A stretch of DNA of 64,000 nt from Aureispira sp050633105 (GTDB lineage: Bacteria > Bacteroidota > Bacteroidia > Chitinophagales > Saprospiraceae): positions 1-64,000 of the forward strand of contig JBOEFW010000026.1 of assembly GCA_050633105.1 (NCBI GenBank), read 5' to 3'. The notes under the pieces were generated by a model. It was not told the DNA's origin. It ran no database searches and worked only from the letters and a program-made list of their open reading frames with translations. Made by a program: the position numbers and the translations under genes. Below, one piece after another: positions 45,173 through 54,141 of the stretch (the stretch's first letter is position 1; the number at the start of each line of letters is the position of its first letter).

Positions 45173-46324
45173 CTACTCCTCAAAATACTCATAGATGTAT
45201 CTATCTTCAGAAACTACTTTGTCATTCTTTTTGACGATTCTCTTAGCAGTATTTCCCCATTCATCATATTCTTTGAGCTCTTCCTCTTTGGTGTCCTTTT
45301 CTTTATCCACTTTGAGTACTTTGATTTGGTTGCCATAATCGTCATAAGCATATTGAGTCACGATCATTACCTTATCGTTGATGCTTTGTGTGGTTACTAG
45401 AATATTGCCATAAGCATCGTATTCTGTATTGGTCACAAAGATATCTTCGTTTGTATTCTTCTTGTTACGAGCTGTTCTGCTATTGCGGCGACGCTCTAAA
45501 CGTTCTTGCTCTTTAGCGGCCTCTTCCAAGGTGAGTACTTGACGTTTGTTTCTACGAGTGGTTCTAATGATGACACTATCACGGTATTCATTAAAAAAGT
45601 GACTTTCTAACTTGCCATCAATATAAGTTAGCCATTCTGTTACATAGTTTTTACTAAAAAAACGAACATCTTTTCTAAACTCTTTACCATTGACTTTTTC
45701 AATGGTAGTGGACTGTGTTAAATCACCTTCCTTGTTGCGCTTGTACAGGGTATAAGTCTCTTTACGTGGCTCTTTGTAGTTCTCTACCCAAACATAGGTT
45801 TTCTCGACTTCCTTTTGTTTGTTGTAGAACCAAGTACGTCCTTTAACTTGTTTGCCTTTATCATCAAAAAACTTCTCGGCTTCTTTTTCTCCATCCGTGT
45901 TGTATTCTAATAAATACGTGACTGCCACTGATTTTTGTTGGCCTTCATCATAGCTGATGTGTTCTACTTTACTTTTATTGTTGTAAGCATCCCAATACAG
46001 TTTCATTTCAGAAAGCAAGAGGCCTTCTTTATCATACTCCAAGGTGTTTTGATGGCGTCCTTTTGGATCATAGTTTAAGCGAACTTGCTTATTTAATTCC
46101 AAGTCATTGTTCTTAGATGTAATGTATTCCTCCTGCAAGGACAACTTATTAAATAGATTGTATTCTTTTTTAGTTTTGGAGTCTAAGGTCAATTTCCCTT
46201 CAACGGGAATGTGGCGCTCGTGTTCAATCGATTTTATTTGTAGCTTTTGTGCTGTTGTTGAAAAGTTTGCTAATAAAAGCGAGCAACAAAGCAGCATGGA
46301 AAGCTTAGTAAACGATGCGTGCAT
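45173..46324 (-). CDS. Secreted YD-like repeat protein, paralogue 3
   Basis: This 383-residue protein has a signal peptide (residues 1-25, ending STTAQ). Tyr-Asp-x-x-Gly repeats fill the chain (LNYDPKGRHQNTLEYDKEG, NTEYDAYGNILVTTQSINDK, YAYDDYGNQIKVLKVDKEK). A basic, helix-rich insert (EQERLERRRNSRTARNKKN) lies at about 270-290. The end is YIYEYFEE. It belongs to the four-gene array, follows paralogue 2 by 46 bases and ends in a terminator. Confidence 0.72.
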   Translation of the reverse strand: MHASFTKLSMLLCCSLLLANFSTTAQKLQIKSIEHERHIPVEGKLTLDSKTKKEYNLFNKLSLQEEYITSKNNDLELNKQVRLNYDPKGRHQNTLEYDKEGLLLSEMKLYWDAYNNKSKVEHISYDEGQQKSVAVTYLLEYNTDGEKEAEKFFDDKGKQVKGRTWFYNKQKEVEKTYVWVENYKEPRKETYTLYKRNKEGDLTQSTTIEKVNGKEFRKDVRFFSKNYVTEWLTYIDGKLESHFFNEYRDSVIIRTTRRNKRQVLTLEEAAKEQERLERRRNSRTARNKKNTNEDIFVTNTEYDAYGNILVTTQSINDKVMIVTQYAYDDYGNQIKVLKVDKEKDTKEEELKEYDEWGNTAKRIVKKNDKVVSEDRYIYEYFEE

Positions 46325-46370
46325 AGTTGGTTAAATTGTTATGAAATAGTAATTGTTCTTAGAAAGAAGG

Positions 46371-47789
46371 TTACTCTTTATCAGCTTCTTTCTTATCAAC
46401 GATTTTAAGTTGGCTTGATTGGGTATTGTCGGATGCTTTTTCTCGGTCTTGTTTAGCAGGTGTTTTTTCAACAGCTGTTTTGTTGTCTGTAGTAAATTCT
46501 TCTTTTTTGCTATCGTTTTGATCGTCTGTAATTTTTTTATCGTCAACTTCCTTTGTATCAGGCGTAGGTTTTTTATCGGTAGGCTCTTCTTTGGGCGCTT
46601 CAGCGGCTGCTTCTTTGTCATCAGGTTTAGCTTCTTCTTTTGCAGGAGCTTCTTCTGATTTTTTACCATAGTAACTGTATTTAAACTGCTCCTCTTTGGT
46701 TTTATCTCCGTCTTTGTAAACTGTCTTTTTGGTGAGGTTGTTTTGCTCATCATAGGCTAATTGTTCTTTCTTCGTACTTTCCTCTTCTCCATCTTCATAC
46801 TTGATTTCTTCCATTTCCAAAAGGTTAGAATTATCATCGTATTTATAAGTGATCTCTTTTACCAGTTCGATGCCTTCTGTTTCGGTCGTTTTGATTTTGT
46901 TGCCTTTGTCATCAAATTCATCTTCCACTTCAGGAAGCATTCCACCAAATCCACCTCCAAAGCTACCGAATCCACCCTCATCGTCATCTCCACCACCAAA
47001 CTCCATCATAACGGTTCCTTGTTTGGGATCGTAGCCTCCTGCGGCTTTGCCCCCAAAACTACTAATGGCTTCTCCGTTTTTGTATTTGGTTTGTTCCTTG
47101 ATTTTTGTCCCTTCAAAAATGATGACATCTTTGTAGGTATCTTTTCCATCTTTGATGATTTTCTCAGAAGATTCTAAGAACCCCTCTTTGGTATAGGTTG
47201 TTTTTTTGCTTTCTGTTGCTTTATTGCCATCAGACAATAATTCCCATTTTTTGTAAGAAATTTCCTCATCCTCGCTATTGTACTTGTAAACTTCTTCTCC
47301 CGTTTTATCTCCTTTTTTATTACTAAAAACTACTTTGAGTGGCTTCCCAAATTCTGTATACTCAAATTCTTTGATGAGCATTTTTTTGGGGGCCTTGATA
47401 AAATTAACACTTTCTTCTTTGACTTTTAATTTGCCTTTGTTGGAAGTGTAGGTTTTAACAGCAGTGATAGAGTCTCCCATTTCATCAAATTTGATGATTT
47501 TTTCGGTGCGCATATCCTCTAACCATTCTCGAATGATGAAGGTATTGGGTACCAATTTTCCAATGGGATTGGCGAGATAGACCTCTTGTTTCGCAATACG
47601 TCCTTGTTTGTCGTATTGTTTTAATTCTTTTTTTGTCAATTCCAGATCCATGCCCTCTTCTGCTTCAGGCAAGTGTTCAAAAACCTTGTACTCAACGGAT
47701 TTGACTTTAATTTCTTGAGCGAAAAGTAATCCAGAAGAAGTGATAGCACAAAACAAAAGTGCTCCTCTTACTAGGGTATGTTTTATCAT
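46371..47789 (-). CDS. Secreted YD-like repeat protein, paralogue 2, with acidic tail
   Basis: I choose the ATG at 47789 (472 residues), preceded by AAGGA and starting a signal peptide (MIKHTLVRGALLFCAITSSG, cut near LLFAQ). An ATG 7 codons earlier is possible. After two blocks of YD-like repeats there is a Gly/Asp-rich linker (FGGGDDDEGGFGSFGGGFGG), further repeats (ITYKYDDNSNLLEMEEIKY), and then an unusual 95-residue Lys/Glu/Asp/Pro-rich tail from about residue 375. This tail is low-complexity and absent from the sister genes. It could be a disordered binding or spacer region. Confidence 0.72.
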   Translation of the reverse strand: MIKHTLVRGALLFCAITSSGLLFAQEIKVKSVEYKVFEHLPEAEEGMDLELTKKELKQYDKQGRIAKQEVYLANPIGKLVPNTFIIREWLEDMRTEKIIKFDEMGDSITAVKTYTSNKGKLKVKEESVNFIKAPKKMLIKEFEYTEFGKPLKVVFSNKKGDKTGEEVYKYNSEDEEISYKKWELLSDGNKATESKKTTYTKEGFLESSEKIIKDGKDTYKDVIIFEGTKIKEQTKYKNGEAISSFGGKAAGGYDPKQGTVMMEFGGGDDDEGGFGSFGGGFGGMLPEVEDEFDDKGNKIKTTETEGIELVKEITYKYDDNSNLLEMEEIKYEDGEEESTKKEQLAYDEQNNLTKKTVYKDGDKTKEEQFKYSYYGKKSEEAPAKEEAKPDDKEAAAEAPKEEPTDKKPTPDTKEVDDKKITDDQNDSKKEEFTTDNKTAVEKTPAKQDREKASDNTQSSQLKIVDKKEADKE

Positions 47790-47828
47790 GTTCCTTGAAT
47801 TTATAATCATTTGCTAAGGATTCTAGGG

Positions 47829-49079
47829 CTAGTGGTACGTATAAATATACACAATTTTTTCTTTAGGACGTTCAATTGTTTCCGCGCCTTTCTTACTCTT
47901 CTTAGGCTTGGGGCGGTAGGACGTTTCATGGAGTAGGTGTCCCTGAGAATTATAGACCCACTCGGTTATGGATAAAATGGTATTTCGGGCGACCTGCTCT
48001 TTGCGAATAGCTTGTTCTTCTTCATTAAAGAAAGTCTTAATAGTATAACGCGGATTGCCTTTTGCATCATATTTATTCCGAATACTTTCTGTCAATTTTC
48101 CTTCTTTATAGGTGTATAGAATTTCTTCAGTAGGAATGCCTCGGACAATGGTTTTGTACTTTTGTAATAAAGAATCCTTGTACACATAGGTCTCTTTTTT
48201 GACCTCTTTGCCATTGACTAGCCGTTGTGCAGAAACTAACTTTCCATACTCATACAAGCGAATTTGCTCTGTTTTCTGAATGTAGTGGCGTTTCTTTTCT
48301 GATTTATCTCCTTTTGAATTATTGATGGCCTTGGTAACTTTGCGTCTAACGACCAAGTAATCTTTTTCCAAAATATTTTCTTTGTCATAACACAATCGGC
48401 GGCGAATCTTATTGCTGTAGTCCTTGGCGCAAACACGCTTTAGTTGTCCACGACGATTGTAAGAATAGCGATAATCACGGCGTTTGGTTTGTTTTTCTAC
48501 TACTTCACTTTTGCCATTGATGGTGTTCCATTTTGAATAGGTAAACCAACGTTTGCGCAAAGAATCCTTGTATTGATATTCATCACACAAAAGTGAGGTT
48601 GACCCCATGTAATTGTACTGACAGCTATTAAGTAACAATTGTTGGGCATTGTATGTTAGAGTATCTTCTTTGGTTAATTCTCCATAACGATCAAAATGGC
48701 GTCGCCAAGTTCTTTTGCTGTCTTTTTCTTTGGGCGAGTAAACCAAATAGTTGGTTTCTAAGCGCTCTGTTTGTGGCTCTTTGCCTTTGGGGTAACGCAC
48801 AATGGTTTCAGTCAGAATAGAACTGTTGGGATCAAAGTTGGCGGTTTCTTCTTTGGTAAGTGCGCCAGGGTCAGATAGGTTGTAATAATAATTTTTGCGG
48901 CTTAATAAAGCCCCCTTTGCATCATAAGTGCTGCTTTTTTGAGCCCTCACAATACTGTCGGTACTAGAAATGGTATAGGTTAGGCTTTTCTTTTCCTTTA
49001 TGATAGGCTGCGCGAATAAATAATTACTAGCTAAAAACAACAGCAGCAGCAACCAAGGATAACGCGAAATAATAGTCAT
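47829..49079 (-). CDS. Secreted YD-like repeat protein, paralogue 1
   Basis: This 416-residue protein heads the array. It has a signal peptide (residues 1-23, ending NYLFAQ), then the same kind of repeats with Tyr and Gly turns (SSTYDAKGALLSRKNYYYN, DYRYSYNRRGQLKRVCAKDY, KYDAKGNPRYTIKTFFNEE), ending with VYNSQGHLLHETSYRPK and a Lys-rich tail. About 39 bases separate it from paralogue 2. A TACTTTTG -7 element on the minus strand at 49240-49233 gives it a plausible promoter about 155 bases upstream. Confidence 0.72.
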   Translation of the reverse strand: MTIISRYPWLLLLLFLASNYLFAQPIIKEKKSLTYTISSTDSIVRAQKSSTYDAKGALLSRKNYYYNLSDPGALTKEETANFDPNSSILTETIVRYPKGKEPQTERLETNYLVYSPKEKDSKRTWRRHFDRYGELTKEDTLTYNAQQLLLNSCQYNYMGSTSLLCDEYQYKDSLRKRWFTYSKWNTINGKSEVVEKQTKRRDYRYSYNRRGQLKRVCAKDYSNKIRRRLCYDKENILEKDYLVVRRKVTKAINNSKGDKSEKKRHYIQKTEQIRLYEYGKLVSAQRLVNGKEVKKETYVYKDSLLQKYKTIVRGIPTEEILYTYKEGKLTESIRNKYDAKGNPRYTIKTFFNEEEQAIRKEQVARNTILSITEWVYNSQGHLLHETSYRPKPKKSKKGAETIERPKEKIVYIYTYH

Positions 49080-49232
49080 ATAAAAATGCTTACTAGAGAG
49101 TTAACAATACCCTCTATTAGGAGATAATTCTGTTAAAATTCTTGCTCCATCACCAAGCGTTTAAAGCTCGATAATTTGTCTTGGCTCTAACAACCTAACA
49201 GTGGGAAATGCTAAAAGTAAGCCAATTCGGTA

Positions 49233-49240
49233 CAAAAGTA
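49233..49240 (-). promoter_or_regulatory. Putative -7 element of the YD-like array
   Basis: Read on the minus strand, TACTTTTG fits TAnnTTTG. It lies 154 bases before the paralogue 1 start and just downstream of a minus-strand terminator, a layout that would insulate the array from upstream transcription. No -33 box at standard spacing is visible. Confidence 0.4.
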
Positions 49241-49253
49241 GTGATCTAGGCAA

Positions 49254-49287
49254 ATAAAAAGGCATCCCAAACGCGTTTCGGGATGCC
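49254..49287 (-). terminator. Orphan minus-strand terminator
   Basis: GGCATCCC and GGGATGCC (49261-49287) enclose an inner AAACGCGTTT stem, and on the minus strand TTTTTAT follows. No annotated minus-strand gene ends here, so it must stop either a non-coding transcript or read-through from further right. Confidence 0.75.
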
Positions 49288-49677
49288 AATTTTACGATAA
49301 AAGATGTTTCTTCTATCATTGCCTTTTACTAAACTACTTTTAAAGATTGCCCTCTTTCAAGAAGAAGGTTGTCTTAAAAACGATTGGGTACGTAATGAAA
49401 AATTGCCTTTTATTACTATTAAGACGATAAAAAAGATAAAAACGCTGCCTTGGAAATCTTAAATTTTATTTAAAAAGTACGATTAAGAAATAATTCTCTT
49501 CTTTTTGCGCTGTTTTTAATAGAATTGAACTAAAAAAAAGAGAGGAACGTTGGGTAGAAAGGAACAAAAATTAGCCGTTCGCTAAATGGCTATATAGTTT
49601 CATTTGTTCTAAAAAAAGACTAACTTTTAGCCTTTAAATATCTAGGCCCATATCAACCATTGACTTATCGCCCTATT
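49288..49677. other. Intergenic region upstream of DUF58
   Basis: This 390-base AT-rich region holds no gene of 60 codons or more. It should carry the DUF58 promoter, and perhaps the source of a minus-strand transcript ending at 49254. Confidence 0.4.
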
Positions 49678-51030
49678 ATGCTGAAAAAAATCTTTCATAT
49701 CCTCACTTTACGCGCGGTGTTTCTGCGTCCACGTTTTTTTGGATTATTTGCAGGGATTGCCACACTATTTGTCGTGAGTTTTATCTTTCCTTTTCTATTT
49801 CCTGTTGCCAAAGCGGTCTTAGTTGCTGCCATAGCATTGGTCGCCGTAGATTTGATTCTACTGTTCAATAAAAGCGTACAAGTTAAGGCCAACCGAAAAT
49901 TGCCTAGACAGTTGTCTTTGGGAGATGATAATACTGTACGGCTTAAAATTCACAATGATTATGGCTTGAAATTGGGAATTACGATTGTAGATGAAGTGCC
50001 CGTTGAGTTTCAGCGTCGCGATTTTGGTATTGTAGATACCTTGCTGCCTCAAGTAGAAAAAGAATACGAATACAACTTGCGTCCAACCTTACGAGGAGAA
50101 TATACCTTTAACGACATCAACGTTTTTGTACACAGTCCTTTGGGATTGGTAGAGCGTCGAATTAAGAAAGAAGCGGAACAAAAAATCCTAGTTTATCCCT
50201 CGATCCAACAAATGAATCGCTATTCCTTAATGGCGGTCGCTAGAATTTCTACCATGCGTGGGGTGAAAAAAGTTCGTCGATTGGGAGCGAGTTATGAGTT
50301 TGCTCAAATTCGTAACTATGTAAAGGGGGACGATTATAGAAGTATTAACTGGAAGGCCACAAGTCGTAGAAACGACTTGATGATTAACCAGTTTGAGGAT
50401 GAACGCTCGCAGCAGATTTTCTCTGTGATTGACAAAGGCCGTTCTATGCAGATGCCTTTTCATGGCATGAGTCTCTTGGATTATGCGATCAATACGGCCT
50501 TGGTTATTTCTAGTGTCTCTCTCCAAAAACACGATCGCGCAGGTTTATTGACCTTCTCTGATAAAATTGGTGCGACCGTCAAAGCAGATGATGGCCCCAA
50601 ACAACTCAATATGATTATTGAGACCTTGTACAAGGAGCAACCCAGAAATTTTGAGGCGAATTATGAACTACTCTATACCGCCACCAAACAGTTTATCAAA
50701 CGCCGTAGTTTGTTGTTCTTATACACGAACTTTGAAAGCTACTCGGCGATGTCACGGGTGTTGCCTCTATTAAGACGCATTAACCGCATACACTTATTAG
50801 TCGTGGTCTTCTTTGAGAATACAGAAATTGGCGATTACGCGCAGCAAGAAGCCCACACGACCGAAGAAATTTATTACAAAACAATTGCCTCTAAGTTTGT
50901 TGAAGAAAAATTCCGCATTGTACAGAAGCTCCGCCAATATGGTATTCAGGTTATCTTGACAAGACCAGAAGAGTTGTCTGTGGATAGTGTGAATAAGTAT
51001 TTGGAATTGAAGGCTAGAGGTATGATATAG
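49678..51030 (+). CDS. DUF58 domain protein
   Basis: I start at the ATG at 49678 (450 residues) rather than a TTG six codons earlier. Two membrane segments (about residues 18-35 and 38-58) are followed by an immunoglobulin-like strand region and the DUF58 core: RLGASYEFAQIRNYVKGDDY, RSINWKATSRRNDLMINQFE, and a vWA-like part FSVIDKGRSMQMPFHG. DUF58 proteins usually sit beside MoxR ATPases and act with them on envelope proteins. Here the partner MoxR is about 10 kb downstream. The gene is followed after 4 bases by the Septu-like ATPase gene. Confidence 0.88.
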   Translation: MLKKIFHILTLRAVFLRPRFFGLFAGIATLFVVSFIFPFLFPVAKAVLVAAIALVAVDLILLFNKSVQVKANRKLPRQLSLGDDNTVRLKIHNDYGLKLGITIVDEVPVEFQRRDFGIVDTLLPQVEKEYEYNLRPTLRGEYTFNDINVFVHSPLGLVERRIKKEAEQKILVYPSIQQMNRYSLMAVARISTMRGVKKVRRLGASYEFAQIRNYVKGDDYRSINWKATSRRNDLMINQFEDERSQQIFSVIDKGRSMQMPFHGMSLLDYAINTALVISSVSLQKHDRAGLLTFSDKIGATVKADDGPKQLNMIIETLYKEQPRNFEANYELLYTATKQFIKRRSLLFLYTNFESYSAMSRVLPLLRRINRIHLLVVVFFENTEIGDYAQQEAHTTEEIYYKTIASKFVEEKFRIVQKLRQYGIQVILTRPEELSVDSVNKYLELKARGMI

Positions 51031-51034
51031 GGAT

Positions 51035-53245
51035 ATGAAAAAGAGGAATTTGGTTGTTGTCTCTGAGATTAAGGCTCATTTCCATCAGCTTGGGTATAGT
51101 GATGAAGATATAATTATTAATGGCAGGAATTATTATTATACTATGACGATTCGTGTCGAAGGGAAAATGATTTGCGTTGTTCATATAGGAAATGTTTCTA
51201 CGATTAAAAAAATAATACAAAATAAATCTAATGATTTGCTTTTAGATAAAAGTATTCCCTTTATTGTTTTGGCAAATGAATCAAGACAAGAGGTTTATCA
51301 AGTAACTTCAGATGGTCTTAAACGTAGTAATTGGGATGCCCTTCACATACACCATCATATCTCCAACATTGAACAAATTCACCAAAAGAGCTTCACTTTC
51401 TTACACAAAAAATTCCAAGAAGACCGCAGTTTCACGTTTCATTTAAGAACCAGAAACAACGACAATAGACTCGAAAAAGGATATTTCTTCCTCGGAAACG
51501 AACATTATTGTGCCATCTCCTTTTGGAGTGGTAGAGATTGGAAAAATAAAACCAACTCTATTTACTTAGACTTACATGCAGGAGGCTACACGCGCTTAAT
51601 TCTTACCGCCAAAGACTCTGTGGAGAAAGCAATATTTCTTCAACAAGTTGCTGATTTAATAGGAGCAACACAAGTCAAACAAAAGGGGGGAAATCGTCCT
51701 GTTTGGATTAAAACGTATTCTGAAAATTGGGAAAGGAATTATACCAATGTCCTAGAAAAATTTGTCCGTCAAGACAAAGAGATCATTGATGCTCAAATCT
51801 TCAAAGCGCAACGAAGAGGAGAGGAGAACCTAGGCGATATAGGTTTTATTCCTTTAGAAGAGTTTGAACCCAATTTAGAACGCGCCTTGGTTATTCAAGA
51901 AAAGCTGGCTCAACAAAAAGACGAGGACACAGCAATTGCCACAGCAATTCCAGATACCTCCCCCATTCAATTACAAAAACTCCAACTACAAAACATTGCC
52001 ATGTTTGAATCCTTTACGATGGATTTGGATGCTCGGGTCATTTGTATTGTAGGGGACAATGGAACAGGAAAAACAACCCTTTTAAAAGCGATTGTCTTAG
52101 GATTAATAGGAGTGGACGAGAGTACGGAATTTGATCCAGATAAGGCTAAATACAGGGAGTTACAGGAGTTGTTGAGAATGGTTGGGCTGGATGAACATGG
52201 AAACCGAGCTTATGCAGGAGCAGGGAAGATAGCAATCAGCTATCAGCGTCAAAAGAAATATCATAACAAAGTTCTTTTGGAGCAGCAAGCCAATACCTTA
52301 GATGTTGTCCTGCGGGATGATTTTGGACAGAATGCTGTTTCAGGCTTGATCGAGAGTAATTATTTTTCGCACTTAGTGATTGCTTTTACGCAAGGAGGCC
52401 ATGCTAGTGAGTATCAATTTGGTTCGTATGAACAACATAGAGGGAACATTGGTGATGTTAGTGCTTTGTTATTTGATGCTCGACAAGATTATTTCAAGGC
52501 TTTGGAAGAATGGATTTTTGATTTAGATGGAGACAGTGCTAACGATGCGCGTGCCCAGCAGATATTAGATCTTGTTTTTGAGGTGGTATCAGGAGTAGTT
52601 GGCTTTTCTGTTAGATTGGAAAGTGTAGAGCATCAGAGAAAGGAAATATGGGTGTGCATAGGAGAAGATAAACCTGTTTTATTTAAGCTCATTAGTCAAG
52701 GCTTTACAAAGGTTTTTGCTTGGATTGGACATTTTATTAAGCGTCTATCTGCTACTAATTCAGATCAAGAAGACTTTAAAAATGCGCCTGCAATTCTATT
52801 AATCGATGAGATTGATACCTATTTGCATCCCAAGTGGCAACGCAATATTTTAGCTTTTTTAGCGGCTACTTTTACACAAACACAGTTTATTGTTACCACG
52901 CATTCTCCTTTAGTAGCGAATTATATAGATGGTGAGGAAATTGAAGGGGGGATAGCGTTGTATCGCTTAGAAAAGGGAGCACAAGAGCCACTCCAATTTA
53001 GTAAGACCTACGGCAGAGATCTCACCTCTATTTTTCATGATTGGATGGGAGTAGCGGATCGCCCGAAGGAAGTAATTCATCTCATTGATCGCCTTTTCAA
53101 GAATATAGATCAAGAGACTAGCAGTAGTTTAGCACAAGCCAACAAACAAATCCAACAACTCAAAAAATGGCTAGAACCAACGGATGAAGTATTGGTCGAG
53201 GCAGAAACCTATTATAACTTAGCCTTAGAAAACTTAGAGGAATAA
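51035..53245 (+). CDS. PtuA-like AAA/ABC ATPase of a Septu-type defence pair, with extra N-terminal region
   Basis: This 736-residue protein has its ATPase from about residue 310 to the end: Walker A GDNGTGKTT (340-348), a weak ABC signature LISQGFTKVFAW (552-563), Walker B AILLIDEID with Asp591 and Glu592, and the switch His623 in TTHSP. This is the OLD/PtuA-type ATPase layout. Residues 1-300 are an added region. One part (VEGKMICVVHIGNVSTIK then IPFIVLANESRQEVYQVT) is beta-rich and recalls restriction-type N-terminal folds, but PD-(D/E)xK residues are not seen. Another (SFTFHLRTRNNDNRLEKGYF, ISFWSGRDWKN) is unrecognised. The HNH partner gene starts 3 bases later. The ATPase call is firm; the defence role is inferred from the pair. 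Confidence 0.82.
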   Translation: MKKRNLVVVSEIKAHFHQLGYSDEDIIINGRNYYYTMTIRVEGKMICVVHIGNVSTIKKIIQNKSNDLLLDKSIPFIVLANESRQEVYQVTSDGLKRSNWDALHIHHHISNIEQIHQKSFTFLHKKFQEDRSFTFHLRTRNNDNRLEKGYFFLGNEHYCAISFWSGRDWKNKTNSIYLDLHAGGYTRLILTAKDSVEKAIFLQQVADLIGATQVKQKGGNRPVWIKTYSENWERNYTNVLEKFVRQDKEIIDAQIFKAQRRGEENLGDIGFIPLEEFEPNLERALVIQEKLAQQKDEDTAIATAIPDTSPIQLQKLQLQNIAMFESFTMDLDARVICIVGDNGTGKTTLLKAIVLGLIGVDESTEFDPDKAKYRELQELLRMVGLDEHGNRAYAGAGKIAISYQRQKKYHNKVLLEQQANTLDVVLRDDFGQNAVSGLIESNYFSHLVIAFTQGGHASEYQFGSYEQHRGNIGDVSALLFDARQDYFKALEEWIFDLDGDSANDARAQQILDLVFEVVSGVVGFSVRLESVEHQRKEIWVCIGEDKPVLFKLISQGFTKVFAWIGHFIKRLSATNSDQEDFKNAPAILLIDEIDTYLHPKWQRNILAFLAATFTQTQFIVTTHSPLVANYIDGEEIEGGIALYRLEKGAQEPLQFSKTYGRDLTSIFHDWMGVADRPKEVIHLIDRLFKNIDQETSSSLAQANKQIQQLKKWLEPTDEVLVEAETYYNLALENLEE

Positions 53246-53248
53246 GTT

Positions 53249-54031
53249 ATGAGATGGATCAATAAAAAAAGGCCACCTAAGGAATTACAAGAATTTAAGG
53301 CTAAGCTAGACAAACAGAAAAAAGAAGACGGAGTGCCTCATGAAAAACCTTTTGGTCTTCTGAAGAGTGATCCTATCGCAAATCCAGCAGTACAAATAGC
53401 CTTGGCTAAAGAGCAAGGGTATATTTGTTGTTATTGTATGGCGGCTATTCCTATCAAAGAAGGAGAAGAAGAGCGCCCTGTGGCTCGTATAGAACACTTC
53501 AAACCTAGAAGTGTCTATGATGGTATGAATAAACAACCTGATCTGCGAATAGACTACTCCAATTTCTTGTTGGCCTGTGAGAATAAACACAGTCATTGTG
53601 ATATAAAGAAGAAGGATAAAGAACTTTGTGAAGTATTTAGTTTAACTGGTAAGCGTAAGCGGGTAAGGGAAAAACTTAGAATTGGCTATACTAAAACCTG
53701 TGTTATTTATTCTCAACAAGCATCCATCCATGAAGATATAGGAGGTGATTTGAAGGCTGATAAATCAGGAGATTATCAAGAAGGAATATTGAATTTGAAT
53801 TGTAAGTCTTTGAGAGATCAACGTAAAGGAGCTTGGAAAGGGGTATCTAAGTATATTACGAGGCAAATAGATACTCCAAAATGGGAAGACAAAAAAGCAA
53901 AGGCGTTGCAAGTAGCTCAAGACTTGCACGAAAAATATAGTAATCGCAACAAGAATCAAAAATTCTATCCATTTTGTGAAGTGATTCTTTATCAATTAGA
54001 GAAACGCTTCAAAGAACTTCGATCGATATAA
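53249..54031 (+). CDS. PtuB-like HNH endonuclease (TIGR02646-like)
   Basis: This 260-residue protein begins MRWINKKRPPKELQEF, the usual start of the PtuB/TIGR02646 family. Zinc and HNH residues appear in order: CCYC (Cys60, Cys61, Cys63), the catalytic-His motif IEHFKPRS (His83), DYSNFLLACENKHSHCD with Asn105, Cys110 and Cys117. The C-terminal half is helical and basic, as in DNA- or RNA-binding relatives. It starts 3 bases after the ATPase stop, and a terminator follows. In known Septu systems this partner is the nuclease that the ATPase holds in check. No reverse transcriptase or retron RNA is nearby. Confidence 0.85.
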   Translation: MRWINKKRPPKELQEFKAKLDKQKKEDGVPHEKPFGLLKSDPIANPAVQIALAKEQGYICCYCMAAIPIKEGEEERPVARIEHFKPRSVYDGMNKQPDLRIDYSNFLLACENKHSHCDIKKKDKELCEVFSLTGKRKRVREKLRIGYTKTCVIYSQQASIHEDIGGDLKADKSGDYQEGILNLNCKSLRDQRKGAWKGVSKYITRQIDTPKWEDKKAKALQVAQDLHEKYSNRNKNQKFYPFCEVILYQLEKRFKELRSI

Positions 54032-54047
54032 AAAGCTTTCCATTAAC

Positions 54048-54086
54048 AAGAGGCCTTCACTTTAGAAGGGCTCTTATTTTTTTTAC
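54048..54086 (+). terminator. Terminator after the Septu-like pair
   Basis: AAGAGGCCTTC (54048-54058) pairs with GAAGGGCTCTT (54065-54075), one mismatch, followed by ATTTTTTTT. It closes the DUF58/PtuA/PtuB transcript. Confidence 0.85.
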
Positions 54087-54141
54087 CAAGGGCTTCTCTT
54101 TATCTTGTTGGCTTCTTCTGTTCTTACCAAAACAATAAGCA

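Noticed and set aside
46331..46753. 140-codon lysine-rich minus-strand frame overlapping paralogue 2
   Set aside because: It is an alternate frame of the low-complexity tail and has no independent support.
46761..47177. 138-codon plus-strand frame inside paralogue 2
   Set aside because: It arises from the Glu/Lys/Asp codon bias of the opposite gene; the Phe/Ile-rich product is typical of such shadows.
53249..54031. Retron-linked version of the HNH/ATPase pair
   Set aside because: No reverse transcriptase or retron-type RNA lies on either side within the window.
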